Notes: generated from the letters alone by a model not told the origin. Positions 1 to 10,517 are shown, counted from the first letter of the stretch. The stretch is 64,000 nucleotides of DNA from Actinobacillus sp. GY-402 (GCF_014843355.1 NZ_CP062137.1:1674001-1738000), one strand, 5' to 3'. A program made the numbers and translations.

Positions 1-286
1 ACTCGCGTTTAATGATATCGAAACCTAAGGTGTGAAATGTAGAAACGATCAAACCTTTGGTTTGCGCTTTACCGATGGAATGCGCGACCCGTTCTTTCAT
101 TTCCCGCGCCGCTTTATTGGTGAACGTCACGGCGGCGATTTGGCGCGGCAAATAACCGCACTTGCCGATAAGATAAGCGATTTTATTAATAATCACGCGG
201 GTTTTGCCGGAACCCGCGCCCGCCAGCACCAAACAAGGCCCGGAAGTGAATTCAACGGCGGTTTGTTGTTGAGGATTTAATTTCAT
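1..286 (-). CDS. rep: ATP-dependent DNA helicase Rep (N-terminal part, cut by window edge)
   Basis: Superfamily 1 3'-5' DNA helicase that helps replication forks past protein blocks. Only about the first 95 residues are inside the window. They begin [13 protein letters not shown], which is the Q-motif region, followed by a Walker A box AGAGSGKT at residues 22-29 and the motif Ia region [11 protein letters not shown]. The start and early residues match Rep better than UvrD or PcrA, as I remember these families. Its ATG overlaps the TGA of the upstream lipoprotein gene (ATGA at 283-286), so the two are probably translationally coupled. The remainder lies left of base 1. Confidence 0.9.
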   Translation of the reverse strand, partial: MKLNPQQQTAVEFTSGPCLVLAGAGSGKTRVIINKIAYLIGKCGYLPRQIAAVTFTNKAAREMKERVAHSIGKAQTKGLIVSTFHTLGFDIIKRE

Positions 287-501
287 TCTTGTTGCGACCA
301 AACGTAAGGTAACAAAACGGTATCCAGTAAAAACGACAAAGGCAAATCCAAAATCGGTAAGCCCCATTTCTGCGCCTGTCTCCAATCGTACCGCGTGCCG
401 TCATAAGCTTCGTATTTATCGGCTGGATTCATCAACTGCACGATTGTGCCGCACCCGTTCAGCATGAAAAGTGCGGTCAAAAAAAGCAACGTTTTTTTCA
501 T
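283..501 (-). CDS. YceK/YidQ-like small lipoprotein
   Basis: A 72-residue predicted lipoprotein. The start [17 protein letters not shown] gives a short basic N-terminus, a hydrophobic stretch and a lipobox ending in Cys17. The mature part contains the sequence [11 protein letters not shown] and a hydrophobic tail [17 protein letters not shown], typical of the YceK (DUF1375) family of outer-membrane lipoproteins of unknown function. I chose the ATG at 501 because it directly starts the signal peptide; a longer reading to 543 would add charged residues. A USS lies inside the signal-peptide coding region (468-477) and supplies the residues FLTALF. It sits between slyX and rep on the same strand. 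Confidence 0.75.
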   Translation of the reverse strand: MKKTLLFLTALFMLNGCGTIVQLMNPADKYEAYDGTRYDWRQAQKWGLPILDLPLSFLLDTVLLPYVWSQQE

Positions 502-502
502 A

Positions 503-715
503 TCAATAATGAGGCGGCGGGGTTTCTTCCGCCTGACTGGCAATATTCGAAGGCTGCATATCGTTCAGCTTCGTCGCCACATGGCGCAATTGCACCTGCA
601 TGCGATCAATCACAAATTGTTGTTGAACTAATGCGTGGTTTAGTTCCTCTAATAAATTGTCTTGAAATGTAATTTTCATTTCCAGTTCGGCGATTCGTTC
701 TTCAAGATTTTGCAT
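503..715 (-). CDS. slyX: SlyX family protein
   Basis: A 70-residue protein that is almost entirely a predicted coiled coil ([22 protein letters not shown]) and ends in the proline-rich tail ETPPPHY. Both features are typical of SlyX. The molecular role of SlyX is unknown; in enterobacteria it lies next to fkpA and slyD. The gene is divergent from fkpA, which agrees with this neighbourhood, and lies one base upstream of the lipoprotein gene start, so the two are probably co-transcribed. Confidence 0.85.
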   Translation of the reverse strand: MQNLEERIAELEMKITFQDNLLEELNHALVQQQFVIDRMQVQLRHVATKLNDMQPSNIASQAEETPPPHY

Positions 716-809
716 AATATTTTAAATAAAAGGTTGTGCATTGAGGGATAAAGCTTTACTCTAATTCAATATTCTACCCTAATACAGAGGAAAACACAGA
801 GGAAAAACA

Positions 810-1598
810 ATGGTAAAAATTCAAAAACTCTCAGCGGTTGCATTATTAGTCGGCGCCGTTTTTATGACGACGGCCTGTAACGAAAAAGACAAAACTGCCG
901 CGCCTGCTGCGGAAACCCAAGCCGCGTCGACGGCAAATGCGGATTTGGTAAAAGATCCTTCTTACGCCGTGGGCGTGTTACTGGGTTCGGATCTGAAAGG
1001 TCTGGTAGATTCCCAAAAAGAAGTGATGAATTACGATCAGGATAAACTCGTTTCAGGCGTGAAAGATGCTCTTGCGGGGAAAGTGGATTTAACTAAAAAC
1101 CAGGAATTGCAAAAAACTCTCACGGATTTAAACGAAAAACTCAGCAAAGCAACGGAAGCAAAAGCCAAAGAAGATGCGGCGAAAGCGGCCGAAGCCGCCA
1201 AACAGGCGCAAGCTGACGGCGAAAAATTCGCGGCCGAATTCAAAAAACAGGAAGGCGTGAAAGAAACTCAATCCGGTCTTTTATACCGCATTCAAACGCC
1301 GGGTGAAGGCGAAACCATCAAACCGGAAGACAGCGTAAAAGTTCACTATACCGGTAAATTACCGAACGGCACCGTATTCGACAGTTCGGTAGAACGCGGT
1401 CAACCGGCCGAATTTGCGTTAAACCAAGTTATTCCGGGTTGGACGGAAGGTCTTCAGTTAGTGAAAAAAGGCGGCAAAATCGAATTGGTCATTCCGCCAG
1501 AACTGGCTTATGGCGATCAGGATTTAGGCACCATCCCGGCAAATTCAACCTTACATTTTGATGTTGAAGTGCTTGACGTCACGCCGGCTAAAAAATAA
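810..1598 (+). CDS. fkpA: FKBP-type peptidyl-prolyl cis-trans isomerase FkpA (probable lipoprotein)
   Basis: Periplasmic chaperone and prolyl isomerase of 262 residues. The N-terminus carries a signal sequence ending MTTAC at residue 23, which looks like a lipobox, so the protein may be anchored in a membrane as in Mip-type relatives. A helical, Ala/Lys-rich dimerisation region follows (about residues 45-155). The C-terminal FKBP domain contains VKVHYTGKLPNGTVFDSS, VIPGWTEGLQL and IPPELAYG. The Shine-Dalgarno stretch appears twice in tandem (ACAGAGGAAAA at 784 and 796). A USS-containing hairpin terminator follows at 1612-1642. Confidence 0.92.
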   Translation: MVKIQKLSAVALLVGAVFMTTACNEKDKTAAPAAETQAASTANADLVKDPSYAVGVLLGSDLKGLVDSQKEVMNYDQDKLVSGVKDALAGKVDLTKNQELQKTLTDLNEKLSKATEAKAKEDAAKAAEAAKQAQADGEKFAAEFKKQEGVKETQSGLLYRIQTPGEGETIKPEDSVKVHYTGKLPNGTVFDSSVERGQPAEFALNQVIPGWTEGLQLVKKGGKIELVIPPELAYGDQDLGTIPANSTLHFDVEVLDVTPAKK

Positions 1599-1611
1599 AA
1601 AAACATAACAA

Positions 1612-1642
1612 AAAATGACCGCACTTTTATGGCGGTCATTTT
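1612..1642. terminator. USS-containing bidirectional terminator (fkpA / GNAT gene)
   Basis: Perfect 11-bp inverted repeat AAAATGACCGC ... GCGGTCATTTT around a 9-base loop. The left arm runs into a reverse-strand USS (ACCGCACTTTT). Runs of T flank both sides, so it can serve both convergent genes. Confidence 0.8.
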
Positions 1643-1651
1643 ATTCTGCAC

Positions 1652-2086
1652 TTATAAAACCAATTCAAACACCGATTTCCGGGGATTCAATTTAAATCCT
1701 TCCATTTCCAGAATATTACGCTGTTGCTGATCCTGCTCCACCGTCAGAATATTCGACTGGGTAAAACTGACAAACTCTTTTGCCTTTTCAATCAATGCCT
1801 TATAAATATCGTTTTTATGTTTGCCGTCTTTCACGAAAATATCCGTCAACTGCCAGTAACGCTGTAATTGCAGCGAAGACAAACGCGGATAAAGCTGAAT
1901 AAACCCAACGGCTTTTTCATGTTCGTTAACGGCGATAAAAAAAATGCTTTCACTGAAACGGATACGATTATTCAGAAAAGTTAAGGTACGATCAGGATTT
2001 TCCGACATGCCGTGAGCTAACCGGTATTCTTCAAATAACGGCAGAAGCAGCGCCAGATTCCATTGTTCGGCTTTGAAAATACGCAT
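1652..2086 (-). CDS. GNAT family N-acetyltransferase
   Basis: A 144-residue protein with the general pattern of a Gcn5-related acetyltransferase: N-terminal helices (LLPLFEEYRLAHGM), a central beta region with VGFIQLYPRLSSLQLQRYWQLTDIFV, and a C-terminal QRNILEMEGFK segment resembling motif B. The usual acetyl-CoA loop (R/Q-x-x-G-x-G/A) is degenerate here (DGKHKNDIYKAL), so activity and substrate cannot be stated. It is convergent with fkpA and divergent from tpiA. Start chosen at the ATG giving the MRIFKAEQW N-terminus. Confidence 0.7.
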   Translation of the reverse strand: MRIFKAEQWNLALLLPLFEEYRLAHGMSENPDRTLTFLNNRIRFSESIFFIAVNEHEKAVGFIQLYPRLSSLQLQRYWQLTDIFVKDGKHKNDIYKALIEKAKEFVSFTQSNILTVEQDQQQRNILEMEGFKLNPRKSVFELVL

Positions 2087-2266
2087 AACGGGTTCACTTA
2101 GTACAAAAATTGGTTAAAAAAATATCAAAAATATGCGCCGAATTCTACCCGCTAAAGCAAAAATAATCACCAATTAGATCAAAAAATTGTAAAAAAAGCC
2201 GAAACGCCTAATAAAAATTTGGTATATTAAACGCGTTTATTTTTATTAACACGGAGATTAAAAAAT

Positions 2267-3037
2267 ATGGCATCTCGTAAACCATTAGTTATGGGTAACT
2301 GGAAATTAAACGGCAGCAAAGCGTTTACCAAAGAATTAATTGAAGGCTTAAAAACCGAATTGGCCGGCGTGGAAGGCTGCGACGTAGCCATCGCACCGCC
2401 GGTGATGTATTTGGCGGAAGCGGAAGCCGCGCTTGCCGGCAGCAAAATCGCCTTAGGCTCGCAAAACGTGGACATAAACGTAAAAGGCGCGTTTACCGGC
2501 GACATTTCCACTGAAATGTTAAAAGATTTCGGCGCGAAATACATCATCATCGGCCACTCCGAACGTCGTACTTATCACAAAGAAAGCGATGAATTCATCG
2601 CAAAAAAATTCGGTGCGTTGAAAGAAGCAGGTTTAGTTCCGGTTTTATGTATCGGTGAAACCGAAGCGGAAAACGAAGCGGGTAAAACGGAAGAAGTGGT
2701 TTCCCGCCAGATCGACGCCGTCATCAACGCCTTAGGCGTGGAAGCGTTTAACGGTGCGGTGATCGCTTACGAACCGATTTGGGCAATCGGCACCGGCAAA
2801 TCCGCGACACCTGCGCAAGCACAGGCGGTGCACGCATTCATTCGCGCTCATATCGCGGCGAAATCTCAAGCGGTGGCGGATCAAGTGATCATCCAATACG
2901 GCGGTTCCGTAAACGATTCGAACGCCGCCGAGTTATTCACTCAACCGGATATCGACGGCGCATTGGTGGGCGGCGCGTCATTAAAAGCGCCGGCATTTGC
3001 GGTAATCGTGAAAGCGGCGGCAGCGGCAAAAGCTTAA
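2267..3037 (+). CDS. tpiA: Triosephosphate isomerase
   Basis: Interconverts dihydroxyacetone phosphate and glyceraldehyde 3-phosphate in glycolysis (cytosol). 256 residues, the usual family length. Substrate-binding Asn and Lys are in MGNWKLNGS (Lys13), the catalytic His is in IIIGHSERR, the catalytic Glu is in [11 protein letters not shown], and phosphate-binding loops are at YGGSV and LVGGAS. ATG at 2267 follows GGAG. It stands alone between the divergent GNAT gene and kdtA, and ends at a USS-pair terminator. Confidence 0.98.
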   Translation: MASRKPLVMGNWKLNGSKAFTKELIEGLKTELAGVEGCDVAIAPPVMYLAEAEAALAGSKIALGSQNVDINVKGAFTGDISTEMLKDFGAKYIIIGHSERRTYHKESDEFIAKKFGALKEAGLVPVLCIGETEAENEAGKTEEVVSRQIDAVINALGVEAFNGAVIAYEPIWAIGTGKSATPAQAQAVHAFIRAHIAAKSQAVADQVIIQYGGSVNDSNAAELFTQPDIDGALVGGASLKAPAFAVIVKAAAAAKA

Positions 3038-3057
3038 TGCCGGCTTAAAATCCTCTC

Positions 3058-3085
3058 AAAGTGCGGTGAAATTTGACCGCACTTT
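3058..3085 (+). terminator. USS inverted-pair terminator after tpiA
   Basis: AAAGTGCGGT (3058-3067) and ACCGCACTTT (3076-3085) form a hairpin followed by a run of T. Two head-to-head USS act as an intrinsic terminator. Confidence 0.85.
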
Positions 3086-3130
3086 TTTTATCTTTATACT
3101 ATCGGTAAGTTTTCCCGATTTCAGATAATC

Positions 3131-4399
3131 ATGCGCCATTTTTACACATTCTTAATGTATCTGCTGCAGCCTTTTGTGCTGTTATTTATGCTGACTCGCA
3201 GCCTGAAAGCGCCTCAATACCGCCGGCGTTTCGGCGAACGTTACGGTTTTTACCGCAACCTTACCGCGCCGCAAGCACAAGGCGTGCTGATACATGCGGC
3301 TTCAGTGGGCGAAGTGATCGCCGCGACGCCGTTAATCCGTCGCATTCAAACGGATTATCCCGAACTCGCCGTCACCGTTACCACCATGACGCCGACGGGT
3401 TCCGAGCGCGTCAAAGCCGCATTCGGCGACAGCGTCACCCACGTTTATTTGCCTTACGACTTGCCTGATGCCGTTGCCCGCTTCATCCGCTTCATTCGGC
3501 CAAAACTTTGCATCGTCATTGAAACCGAATTATGGCCGAATCTGATCCACGGACTGCACCTTCATCAAATCCCGTTTATTATCGCCAACGCACGGCTTTC
3601 CGCCCGTTCCGTCCACCGTTACGTCAAATTTAAAGGCGCGCTGCGGGAAATGTTGAGTGAAATCGAACTCATCGCCCCGCAGGATGAATTCAGCGAAAAA
3701 CGCTATCGGGAAATCGGCTACCGGGGCAGAATCAGCCTAACCGGCAATATTAAATATGATCTGCACATCAGCGATGAATTAGTAAATAAAATCAAGGAAT
3801 TGAAAGCCAAAATCGGCAATCGTCCGGTTTGGATTGCCGCCAGCACCCATCAAGGCGAAGAAGAAATCATCTTAAAATCGTACCGCACTTTGTTGCAAAA
3901 ATACCCGAATTTATTGCTCGTTCTGGTGCCGCGCCATCCCGAACAGTTTAACGCGGTGGCGGAAATGATCGAAAAAGCCGGCTTTACTTACGCCCGCCGT
4001 TCCACAAACGGAACGCCTAACGCCGATACCCGGATTTTTCTGGGCGATACCATGGGTGAGCTGATGTTGCTATATGGCACGGCCGATTTGGCGTTTGTGG
4101 GCGGCAGCCTGATAAAACGGGGCGGGCATAATCCGTTGGAGCCGCTGGCGTTTAAATGTCCGGTCATCAGCGGCAAATATACCTTTAATTTTCCTGAAGT
4201 TTTTGCCAAATTAAAGCAAGTAGGCGGCGTTATTGAAATCGAGGAAAACGATGCCGTACTTTCGCAAGCGGTAACCGATCTATTAGATAATAAAACACTG
4301 CGCGAACGGCTCGCTAATGCGGGTTACACCGTGTTAACGGAAAACCGTGGCGCGTTACAACGGTTATTGGATTTATTGAAACCCTATTTAGAGAAATAA
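3131..4399 (+). CDS. waaA: 3-deoxy-D-manno-octulosonic acid (Kdo) transferase
   Basis: Transfers Kdo from CMP-Kdo to lipid IVA during lipopolysaccharide core synthesis, at the inner membrane. 422 residues, normal for WaaA/KdtA. The N-terminus has a hydrophobic anchor ([16 protein letters not shown]). The family's active-site region [14 protein letters not shown] is present, followed by the GT-B second half with [13 protein letters not shown]. One base separates it from coaD, the conserved kdtA-coaD pair. Haemophilus enzymes of this family add a single Kdo; whether this one is mono- or bifunctional cannot be read from the sequence. Confidence 0.96.
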   Translation: MRHFYTFLMYLLQPFVLLFMLTRSLKAPQYRRRFGERYGFYRNLTAPQAQGVLIHAASVGEVIAATPLIRRIQTDYPELAVTVTTMTPTGSERVKAAFGDSVTHVYLPYDLPDAVARFIRFIRPKLCIVIETELWPNLIHGLHLHQIPFIIANARLSARSVHRYVKFKGALREMLSEIELIAPQDEFSEKRYREIGYRGRISLTGNIKYDLHISDELVNKIKELKAKIGNRPVWIAASTHQGEEEIILKSYRTLLQKYPNLLLVLVPRHPEQFNAVAEMIEKAGFTYARRSTNGTPNADTRIFLGDTMGELMLLYGTADLAFVGGSLIKRGGHNPLEPLAFKCPVISGKYTFNFPEVFAKLKQVGGVIEIEENDAVLSQAVTDLLDNKTLRERLANAGYTVLTENRGALQRLLDLLKPYLEK

Positions 4400-4400
4400 T

Positions 4401-4886
4401 ATGAAAACTGTGATTTACCCCGGCACATTTGACCCAATCACCAACGGGCATTTGGATATTATCGAACGCACGGCGGTGCTGTTTCCGCAAGTGATTGTGG
4501 CGGTGGCGGCCAGCCCGACCAAAAAACCGTTATTCGACCTGCAAGATCGCGTACGGTTAGCGGAAGAAAGCGTGGCGCATTTGCCGAATGTGCGCGTTAT
4601 CGGTTTTTCCGGTTTGCTGGCGGATGCGGTGAAAGAACACGACATCACCGCCATTATTCGCGGCATGCGCACCACGATGGATTTTGAATACGAATTGCAA
4701 TTAGCCCACTTAAACCGCGTACTTTCGCAGGGCGTGGAAAGCTTGTTCCTGCCGTCCACCGAGCAATGGTCTTACGTTTCGTCCACCATTGTACGGGAAA
4801 TTTATCTACACAACGGCAACGTGGATCAATTCGTCCCGCCGCCGGTATTAAACGCATTAAACCGGCGCAGAAAAGCCGATGCTTAA
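4401..4886 (+). CDS. coaD: Phosphopantetheine adenylyltransferase
   Basis: Fourth step of coenzyme A synthesis: joins 4'-phosphopantetheine and ATP to give dephospho-CoA. 161 residues. The nucleotidyltransferase signature [13 protein letters not shown] (T-x-G-H) is at residues 9-21, and [12 protein letters not shown] supplies the ISSTxxR motif. It begins one base after the waaA stop. The final CoA enzyme, CoaE, is encoded at the other end of this window. Confidence 0.97.
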   Translation: MKTVIYPGTFDPITNGHLDIIERTAVLFPQVIVAVAASPTKKPLFDLQDRVRLAEESVAHLPNVRVIGFSGLLADAVKEHDITAIIRGMRTTMDFEYELQLAHLNRVLSQGVESLFLPSTEQWSYVSSTIVREIYLHNGNVDQFVPPPVLNALNRRRKADA

Positions 4887-4900
4887 CTCACCGCGAACAA

Positions 4901-4942
4901 AAAGTGCGGGCAAAAATTCTTTCGTTTTTTTGACCGCACTTT
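4901..4942. terminator. USS-pair terminator between coaD and zinc-ribbon gene
   Basis: A variant USS, AAAGTGCGGG (4901-4910), faces a normal reverse USS, ACCGCACTTT (4933-4942). The stem extends through CAAAAA/TTTTTTTG. It can terminate both convergent genes. Confidence 0.75.
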
Positions 4943-4968
4943 ACGTGATTCCATTTCTCCCTTCGGCA

Positions 4969-5199
4969 TTAATTCCGCCACCAGGCGGCAAGCCCGATAA
5001 CTACGGCAAAAATCAGCAGCCAAACCAGCTGAACTCTGGCATTTTGCTTGTTTAACTCCCGATTGTGCAAACGGTGCTGTTCCAGTTTTTGTTTGTAAAG
5101 TTCAAGATCCGCCGCTTTGAAAGAAAAACCGCAATGGGGACAAAATTCCGCACTTTCGCTGATTTTTCGCCGACATTCGGGGCATTTTCGTAACGCCAT
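4969..5199 (-). CDS. Zinc-ribbon protein with one transmembrane segment
   Basis: A 76-residue protein. The N-terminus is a zinc ribbon with two CxxC knuckles (CPEC at about 6-9 and CPHC at about 20-23). A charged linker (about 30-55) and a C-terminal membrane helix (VWLLIFAVVIGLAAWW) follow. The ribbon probably faces the cytosol. No function is known to me. It lies 15 bases downstream of the MFS pump gene on the same strand and is probably the last gene of an rsuA-bcr transcript. Confidence 0.7.
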   Translation of the reverse strand: MALRKCPECRRKISESAEFCPHCGFSFKAADLELYKQKLEQHRLHNRELNKQNARVQLVWLLIFAVVIGLAAWWRN

Positions 5200-5214
5200 A
5201 TTCGATTCCTTCCG

Positions 5215-6408
5215 TTATTTTCCGCTCGCATGGCGATAAGTTAAAAAATAATAGCAGCTTATGGCGAGAATCGTGCAGGTTCCCATAGTCAGCAGCATCG
5301 GTTTGGCGGTATCCATTTTCATCAACGCCACCAAAGAGCCCACCGTCGCGCCCAAACCGAATCGCGTACTGCCGGCAATGGAATTCGCCGTGCCCGCCAT
5401 ATGGGGAAATTTTTCCAGAATCGAGGCCATGGCATTAGACGAAATCAACGGATTCGGTCCCACAAACAGCGCCACGCCTAAAGCCATCGGCCAAAATCCT
5501 AAATCAAACCACGCCACGCTAATCAGAAACAAACCGGCGCAACATTGAACGACCAACCCTATGCGCAGCATCCGCTCCGCCCCGACTTTCTGCACAAAGC
5601 GTCCGTTCGCCATAGAGGAAATCGTCATCATGGCGATATTCAGCATAAAGAAATAACCGAATTGATCCACGGGAACGCCGTACAACCCGATATACACAAT
5701 GGAACCGGCGGTAAGAAAAGCGAAAATGCCGCCAAAACCTAAGCCCGAGGAAAGCATATAACCCAGCACTTCTTTTTGCTGCCACAAGGTGACAAAATTA
5801 CGCGCCACAATATTCAATCGCAAAGGAATGCGGTTTTCTCGGCGATGGGTTTCCGGAATAACCAGCAGCACCAATAACGCACTCAGCAAACCCATCATAC
5901 AAATCACATAAAAAATCATGTGCCAATGGAAAAATTTCACGATATAGCCGCCGATAATCGGGGCAAGTAACGGCGCAATCATGAAAATTAACGTAATAAT
6001 CGACATCATTTTCGATAATTCGTTTTTGTCGAATAAATCCCGTAATAAAGCGCCGACCAACACCACCGGCGCAGAGCCGAAAAAGCCCTGAGTAAAGCGA
6101 AGTGCGGTGAAATTTTGAATAGAATTTACACCGGTTAAAATGAACGCGACCACCGCCGCCACCAGCACGCCTAATAAAATAATCGGTTTGCGTCCGTAGC
6201 TGTCTCCTACCGGCCCCCAGAATAACTGCCCGGCCGCCATGCCGAAAGTGAAGAACGTTAACGTGTGCTGAACCTGTTCCGCATTCACCTGAAGATCCCG
6301 CGCGATATTCAGAAACGACGGCAAATACATGTCGACACCAAGCGGCGGCAACATGGACAAAATACCGAGCGTAATAATAAATACTAAGCTCACTTTTCGT
6401 TCGCTCAT
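5215..6408 (-). CDS. bcr: Bcr/CflA family MFS drug-resistance transporter
   Basis: Predicted proton-driven efflux pump of the inner membrane, 397 residues with about 12 hydrophobic segments. The N-terminus GILSMLPPLGVDMYLPSF and the loop GDSYGRKPIILLGV (MFS motif A between TM2 and TM3) are typical of Bcr/CflA. Substrate is unknown; relatives export bicyclomycin, chloramphenicol or sulfonamides. The start overlaps the rsuA stop by 4 bases (TCAT at 6405-6408), the same rsuA-bcr pairing seen in enterobacteria. Confidence 0.88.
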   Translation of the reverse strand: MSERKVSLVFIITLGILSMLPPLGVDMYLPSFLNIARDLQVNAEQVQHTLTFFTFGMAAGQLFWGPVGDSYGRKPIILLGVLVAAVVAFILTGVNSIQNFTALRFTQGFFGSAPVVLVGALLRDLFDKNELSKMMSIITLIFMIAPLLAPIIGGYIVKFFHWHMIFYVICMMGLLSALLVLLVIPETHRRENRIPLRLNIVARNFVTLWQQKEVLGYMLSSGLGFGGIFAFLTAGSIVYIGLYGVPVDQFGYFFMLNIAMMTISSMANGRFVQKVGAERMLRIGLVVQCCAGLFLISVAWFDLGFWPMALGVALFVGPNPLISSNAMASILEKFPHMAGTANSIAGSTRFGLGATVGSLVALMKMDTAKPMLLTMGTCTILAISCYYFLTYRHASGK

Positions 6409-7100
6409 AACAATGCCTCGATTTCCTGTCGGGTTAAAGGGCGAAATTCGCCTTCTGCCAGGCGGTCGTCCAGCAGTACCGGTCCGACGCGCCAGCGATG
6501 CAGCGCCTCCACTTTATTACCTAACGCCGCAAACATGCGTTTCACCTGATGATAACGTCCTTCGCTAATCGTTAAATTCACGTTGTAATCGTCGATAATT
6601 TCCAGCTTCGCCGGCTTTGTCGGTTCCTTTTCGCCGCGCAATAAAATGCCCTGTCGGCAAGCCGTTTGATAATGACTTTCCACCGGATCCGCCAACGTCA
6701 CCAGATAAGTTTTCTCGCAATGATGTTTCGGCGAAGTCACGCGGTGCGACCACTGTCCGTCGTCCGTTAACAGCACTAAGCCGGTCGTGTCCGCATCCAA
6801 CCGCCCGGCAGTATGCAGTTTACCCGCCAGCGGATAATCAAAAAACTGATAAACCGTCGGGTAATCGCCGTCATCATGAGAGCACACGCAACCCTGCGGT
6901 TTATTCAACATGAAATACTGGAAACCCTCCAGCCATTGCAGCGGCTCGCCGTCAAACAGAATTTCATCCTGCGCCGAAACTTTCCGCGCCCCGCTTTTTT
7001 CCGCTTCCCCGTTTACCGTTACGGCGCCTTGACGAAGCGCTCTAGCGGACTGAGAACGGGTTAAGCCCGTTTGTTCCGCAATAAATTTATCCAATCTCAT
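6405..7100 (-). CDS. rsuA: 16S rRNA pseudouridine(516) synthase
   Basis: Makes pseudouridine 516 in 16S rRNA. 231 residues: an N-terminal S4 RNA-binding domain (MRLDKFIAEQTGLTRSQSARAL), then the pseudouridine synthase core with the catalytic Asp in AGRLDADTTGLVLLT, and a C-terminal KRMFAALGNKVEALHR motif. Length and S4 domain support RsuA rather than RluE/RluF. It starts the rsuA-bcr-zinc-ribbon group. Confidence 0.93.
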   Translation of the reverse strand: MRLDKFIAEQTGLTRSQSARALRQGAVTVNGEAEKSGARKVSAQDEILFDGEPLQWLEGFQYFMLNKPQGCVCSHDDGDYPTVYQFFDYPLAGKLHTAGRLDADTTGLVLLTDDGQWSHRVTSPKHHCEKTYLVTLADPVESHYQTACRQGILLRGEKEPTKPAKLEIIDDYNVNLTISEGRYHQVKRMFAALGNKVEALHRWRVGPVLLDDRLAEGEFRPLTRQEIEALL

Positions 7101-7159
7101 GATGAGCCTTTATTCCATTAACTAATTTTAGATATTTTACGCTAAAGTGCGGTGAAATT

Positions 7160-7189
7160 TTGTAAAATTTTTGTAAAGTGATCTATAAT
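7160..7189 (+). promoter_or_regulatory. Sigma-70 promoter of the malic enzyme gene
   Basis: TTGTAA (7160-7165), an 18-base spacer and a perfect TATAAT (7184-7189), 55 bases before the chosen ATG. A USS lies just upstream at about 7144. Confidence 0.6.
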
Positions 7190-7243
7190 TCGGACGCTCA
7201 ATTAATATTAACCACTCCCCCACAATCCATAAGAGGACCAATC

Positions 7244-8527
7244 ATGTCAGATTTACGTCAACAAGCACTCGATTTCCATGAATTTCCCGTTCCGGGCAAA
7301 ATTTCCGTTACACCGACAAAACCCTTGGAAAGCCAGGGCGATTTAGCTCTCGCTTACTCTCCCGGCGTTGCCGAACCTTGCTTAGCCATCCAACAGGATC
7401 CGGCAAAATCTTATCGTTACACGGCGCGCGGCAATTTAGTGGGTGTAATTTCCAACGGTTCCGCCGTATTGGGATTAGGCAACATCGGCGCATTAGCGGG
7501 TAAACCGGTTATGGAAGGCAAAGGCGTGCTATTCAAAAAATTTGCCGGCGTTGACGTATTTGATATCGAAATTGACGAAAGCAATCCGGAAAAATTTGTT
7601 GAAATCGTTGCAGCGTTAGAGCCGACCTTCGGCGGTATCAATCTTGAAGACATCAAAGCGCCCGAATGTTTCTACATCGAAAAAGCGTTACGCAAACGCA
7701 TGGGTATTCCGGTGTTCCACGACGACCAACACGGAACCGCCATCATCAGTTCCGCCGCCGTATTAAACGGTTTACGTCTGCAAAATAAAAAAATCGAAGA
7801 CGTCAAACTGGTCGCGTCCGGCGCCGGCGCCGCCTCCATCGCATGCCTGAATTTATTAATTTCATTAGGCGTAAAACGCGAAAATATCACCGTATGCGAC
7901 TCAAAAGGGGTAATCTTTGAAGGTCGCGACAACAACATGGACGAAACCAAAAAAGCCTTCGCTCAAAAAGACACGGGCGCCCGCACCTTAGCGGACGCTA
8001 TTCCGAATGCGGATATATTCTTAGGTTGTTCCGCCGCCGGCACATTAACGCCGGAAATGGTGAAAGCCATGGCGCCTAATCCTTTGATTCTGGCATTGGC
8101 CAACCCTAACCCGGAAATCACACCGCCGGAAGCTCAGGCCGCACGCAAAGACGCCATCGTGTGTACCGGTCGCTCGGACTATCCGAACCAGGTAAACAAC
8201 GTGCTTTGCTTCCCGTTCATTTTCCGCGGCGCATTAGATGTGGGCGCAACCGAAATTAACGAAGAAATGAAAATGGCCACCGTTCGCGCTATCGCCGATT
8301 TGGCGTTGGAACAACCGACGCCGGAAGTGCTGGCGGCTTACGGTAATAAAGCGATGTCTTTCGGTCCGGAATATATCATTCCGACGGCGTTCGATTCCCG
8401 TTTAATCACCCGCATTGCACCGGCGGTTGCCAAAGCGGCGATGGACAGCGGCGTGGCAACCCGTCCGATTACGGATTGGGACGATTACGCGGCGCAACTT
8501 AAAGCATATAATCGTCGCTTAAAATAA
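7244..8527 (+). CDS. maeB: NADP-type malic enzyme (short form without phosphotransacetylase domain)
   Basis: Oxidative decarboxylation of malate to pyruvate, cytosolic. 427 residues from the ATG at 7244, chosen for AAGAGGA at 7231-7237 and the family N-terminus [15 protein letters not shown]. Motifs: [16 protein letters not shown], the metal-binding FHDDQHGTA and a dinucleotide fold VASGAGAAS. The core resembles MaeB, but the roughly 300-residue phosphotransacetylase-like C-terminal domain of E. coli MaeB is absent: the stop follows YNRRLK and a terminator lies 17 bases on. Cofactor preference is inferred from family only. Confidence 0.9.
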   Translation: MSDLRQQALDFHEFPVPGKISVTPTKPLESQGDLALAYSPGVAEPCLAIQQDPAKSYRYTARGNLVGVISNGSAVLGLGNIGALAGKPVMEGKGVLFKKFAGVDVFDIEIDESNPEKFVEIVAALEPTFGGINLEDIKAPECFYIEKALRKRMGIPVFHDDQHGTAIISSAAVLNGLRLQNKKIEDVKLVASGAGAASIACLNLLISLGVKRENITVCDSKGVIFEGRDNNMDETKKAFAQKDTGARTLADAIPNADIFLGCSAAGTLTPEMVKAMAPNPLILALANPNPEITPPEAQAARKDAIVCTGRSDYPNQVNNVLCFPFIFRGALDVGATEINEEMKMATVRAIADLALEQPTPEVLAAYGNKAMSFGPEYIIPTAFDSRLITRIAPAVAKAAMDSGVATRPITDWDDYAAQLKAYNRRLK

Positions 8528-8543
8528 ATTTGCAAATAAACGC

Positions 8544-8572
8544 AATGCTCCGTTTTCACGGAGCATTTTTTG
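8544..8572 (+). terminator. Intrinsic terminator after maeB
   Basis: AATGCTCCG, loop TTTTCA, CGGAGCATT, then TTTTT. No USS is involved. Confidence 0.9.
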
Positions 8573-8592
8573 GGCAAAAATTTACATTTTTA

Positions 8593-8606
8593 ATGATCTA
8601 AATCAA
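8593..8606 (+). promoter_or_regulatory. FNR-like site upstream of sodA
   Basis: ATGAT-CTAA-ATCAA matches the FNR consensus TTGAT-N4-ATCAA with one mismatch. It lies 59 bases before the sodA ATG. FNR or ArcA repression of sodA without oxygen is established in E. coli; its use here is inference. Confidence 0.55.
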
Positions 8607-8664
8607 TTTTGCTGTTAAAATGACCTCAATTTTTATACACACACTGAAAAAATAAGGAAACTTT

Positions 8665-9306
8665 ATGGCTTACACATTACCTGAATTAGGCTACGCCTAC
8701 AACGCTTTAGAACCTCATTTTGATGCGTTAACCATGGAAATTCACCATACTAAACATCATCAAACTTACGTCAACAACGCCAACGCGGTATTGGAATCGT
8801 CACCGGAAGCCGCAGAATTAGCGGCGCAAGGCTGCCCGGGTTCCGTATTAAAAAATTTAAACAAAATCCCGGCGGACAAATTTACTGCGGCGCGTAACAA
8901 CATCGGCGGTCACGCCAACCATACTTTCTTCTGGAAAAACCTGAAAAAAGGCACAACGTTACAAGGCGCCTTAAAAGACGCGATTATCCGCGATTTCGGT
9001 TCTTTCGAAGCGTTCCAGTCCGAATTCGAAAAAGCGGCGGCCGCTCGTTTCGGTTCCGGTTGGGCATGGTTAGTCTTGCAGGAAAACGGCAAATTAGCGG
9101 TGGTTTCAACCGCGAACCAGGATTCTCCGTTAATGGGTAAAGAAATTGCCGGTTGCGAAGGTTATCCGATTATCGGTTTAGACGTTTGGGAACACGCTTA
9201 TTATTTGAAATTCCAAAACCGTCGTCCGGACTACATTAAAGAATTCTGGAACGTGGTGAACTGGGACTTCGCAAGCGAACGTTTCGAGAAAGCAATCGCA
9301 GGCTAA
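8665..9306 (+). CDS. sodA: Superoxide dismutase, Mn-type
   Basis: Dismutates superoxide in the cytosol. 213 residues, start [20 protein letters not shown]. Metal ligands are in [13 protein letters not shown] (first His), [11 protein letters not shown] (second His) and [15 protein letters not shown] (Asp and third His). The residue pattern fits Mn or cambialistic SodA rather than FeSOD, but metal choice cannot be proven from sequence. AAGGAA precedes the ATG. It sits behind an FNR-like site and is a single-gene unit. Confidence 0.96.
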   Translation: MAYTLPELGYAYNALEPHFDALTMEIHHTKHHQTYVNNANAVLESSPEAAELAAQGCPGSVLKNLNKIPADKFTAARNNIGGHANHTFFWKNLKKGTTLQGALKDAIIRDFGSFEAFQSEFEKAAAARFGSGWAWLVLQENGKLAVVSTANQDSPLMGKEIAGCEGYPIIGLDVWEHAYYLKFQNRRPDYIKEFWNVVNWDFASERFEKAIAG

Positions 9307-9373
9307 TCTCAAACGGCCTAAAAAACTTAACAAATTTCGACCGCACTTTTGCGCTCGGATTTCAACATAAGCA

Positions 9374-9396
9374 AAAGGGAGTTTAAAACTCCCTTT
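9374..9396. terminator. Terminator between sodA and hemB
   Basis: AAAGGGAG ... CTCCCTTT hairpin with a T-rich continuation, symmetrical enough to serve sodA and the convergent hemB. Confidence 0.75.
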
Positions 9397-9424
9397 CTTT
9401 TATCCGCATGCCGACAAAGCCGAA

Positions 9425-10498
<1,074 letters not shown>

Positions 10499-10517
10499 TC
10501 AACGAATAAAAATCTTG

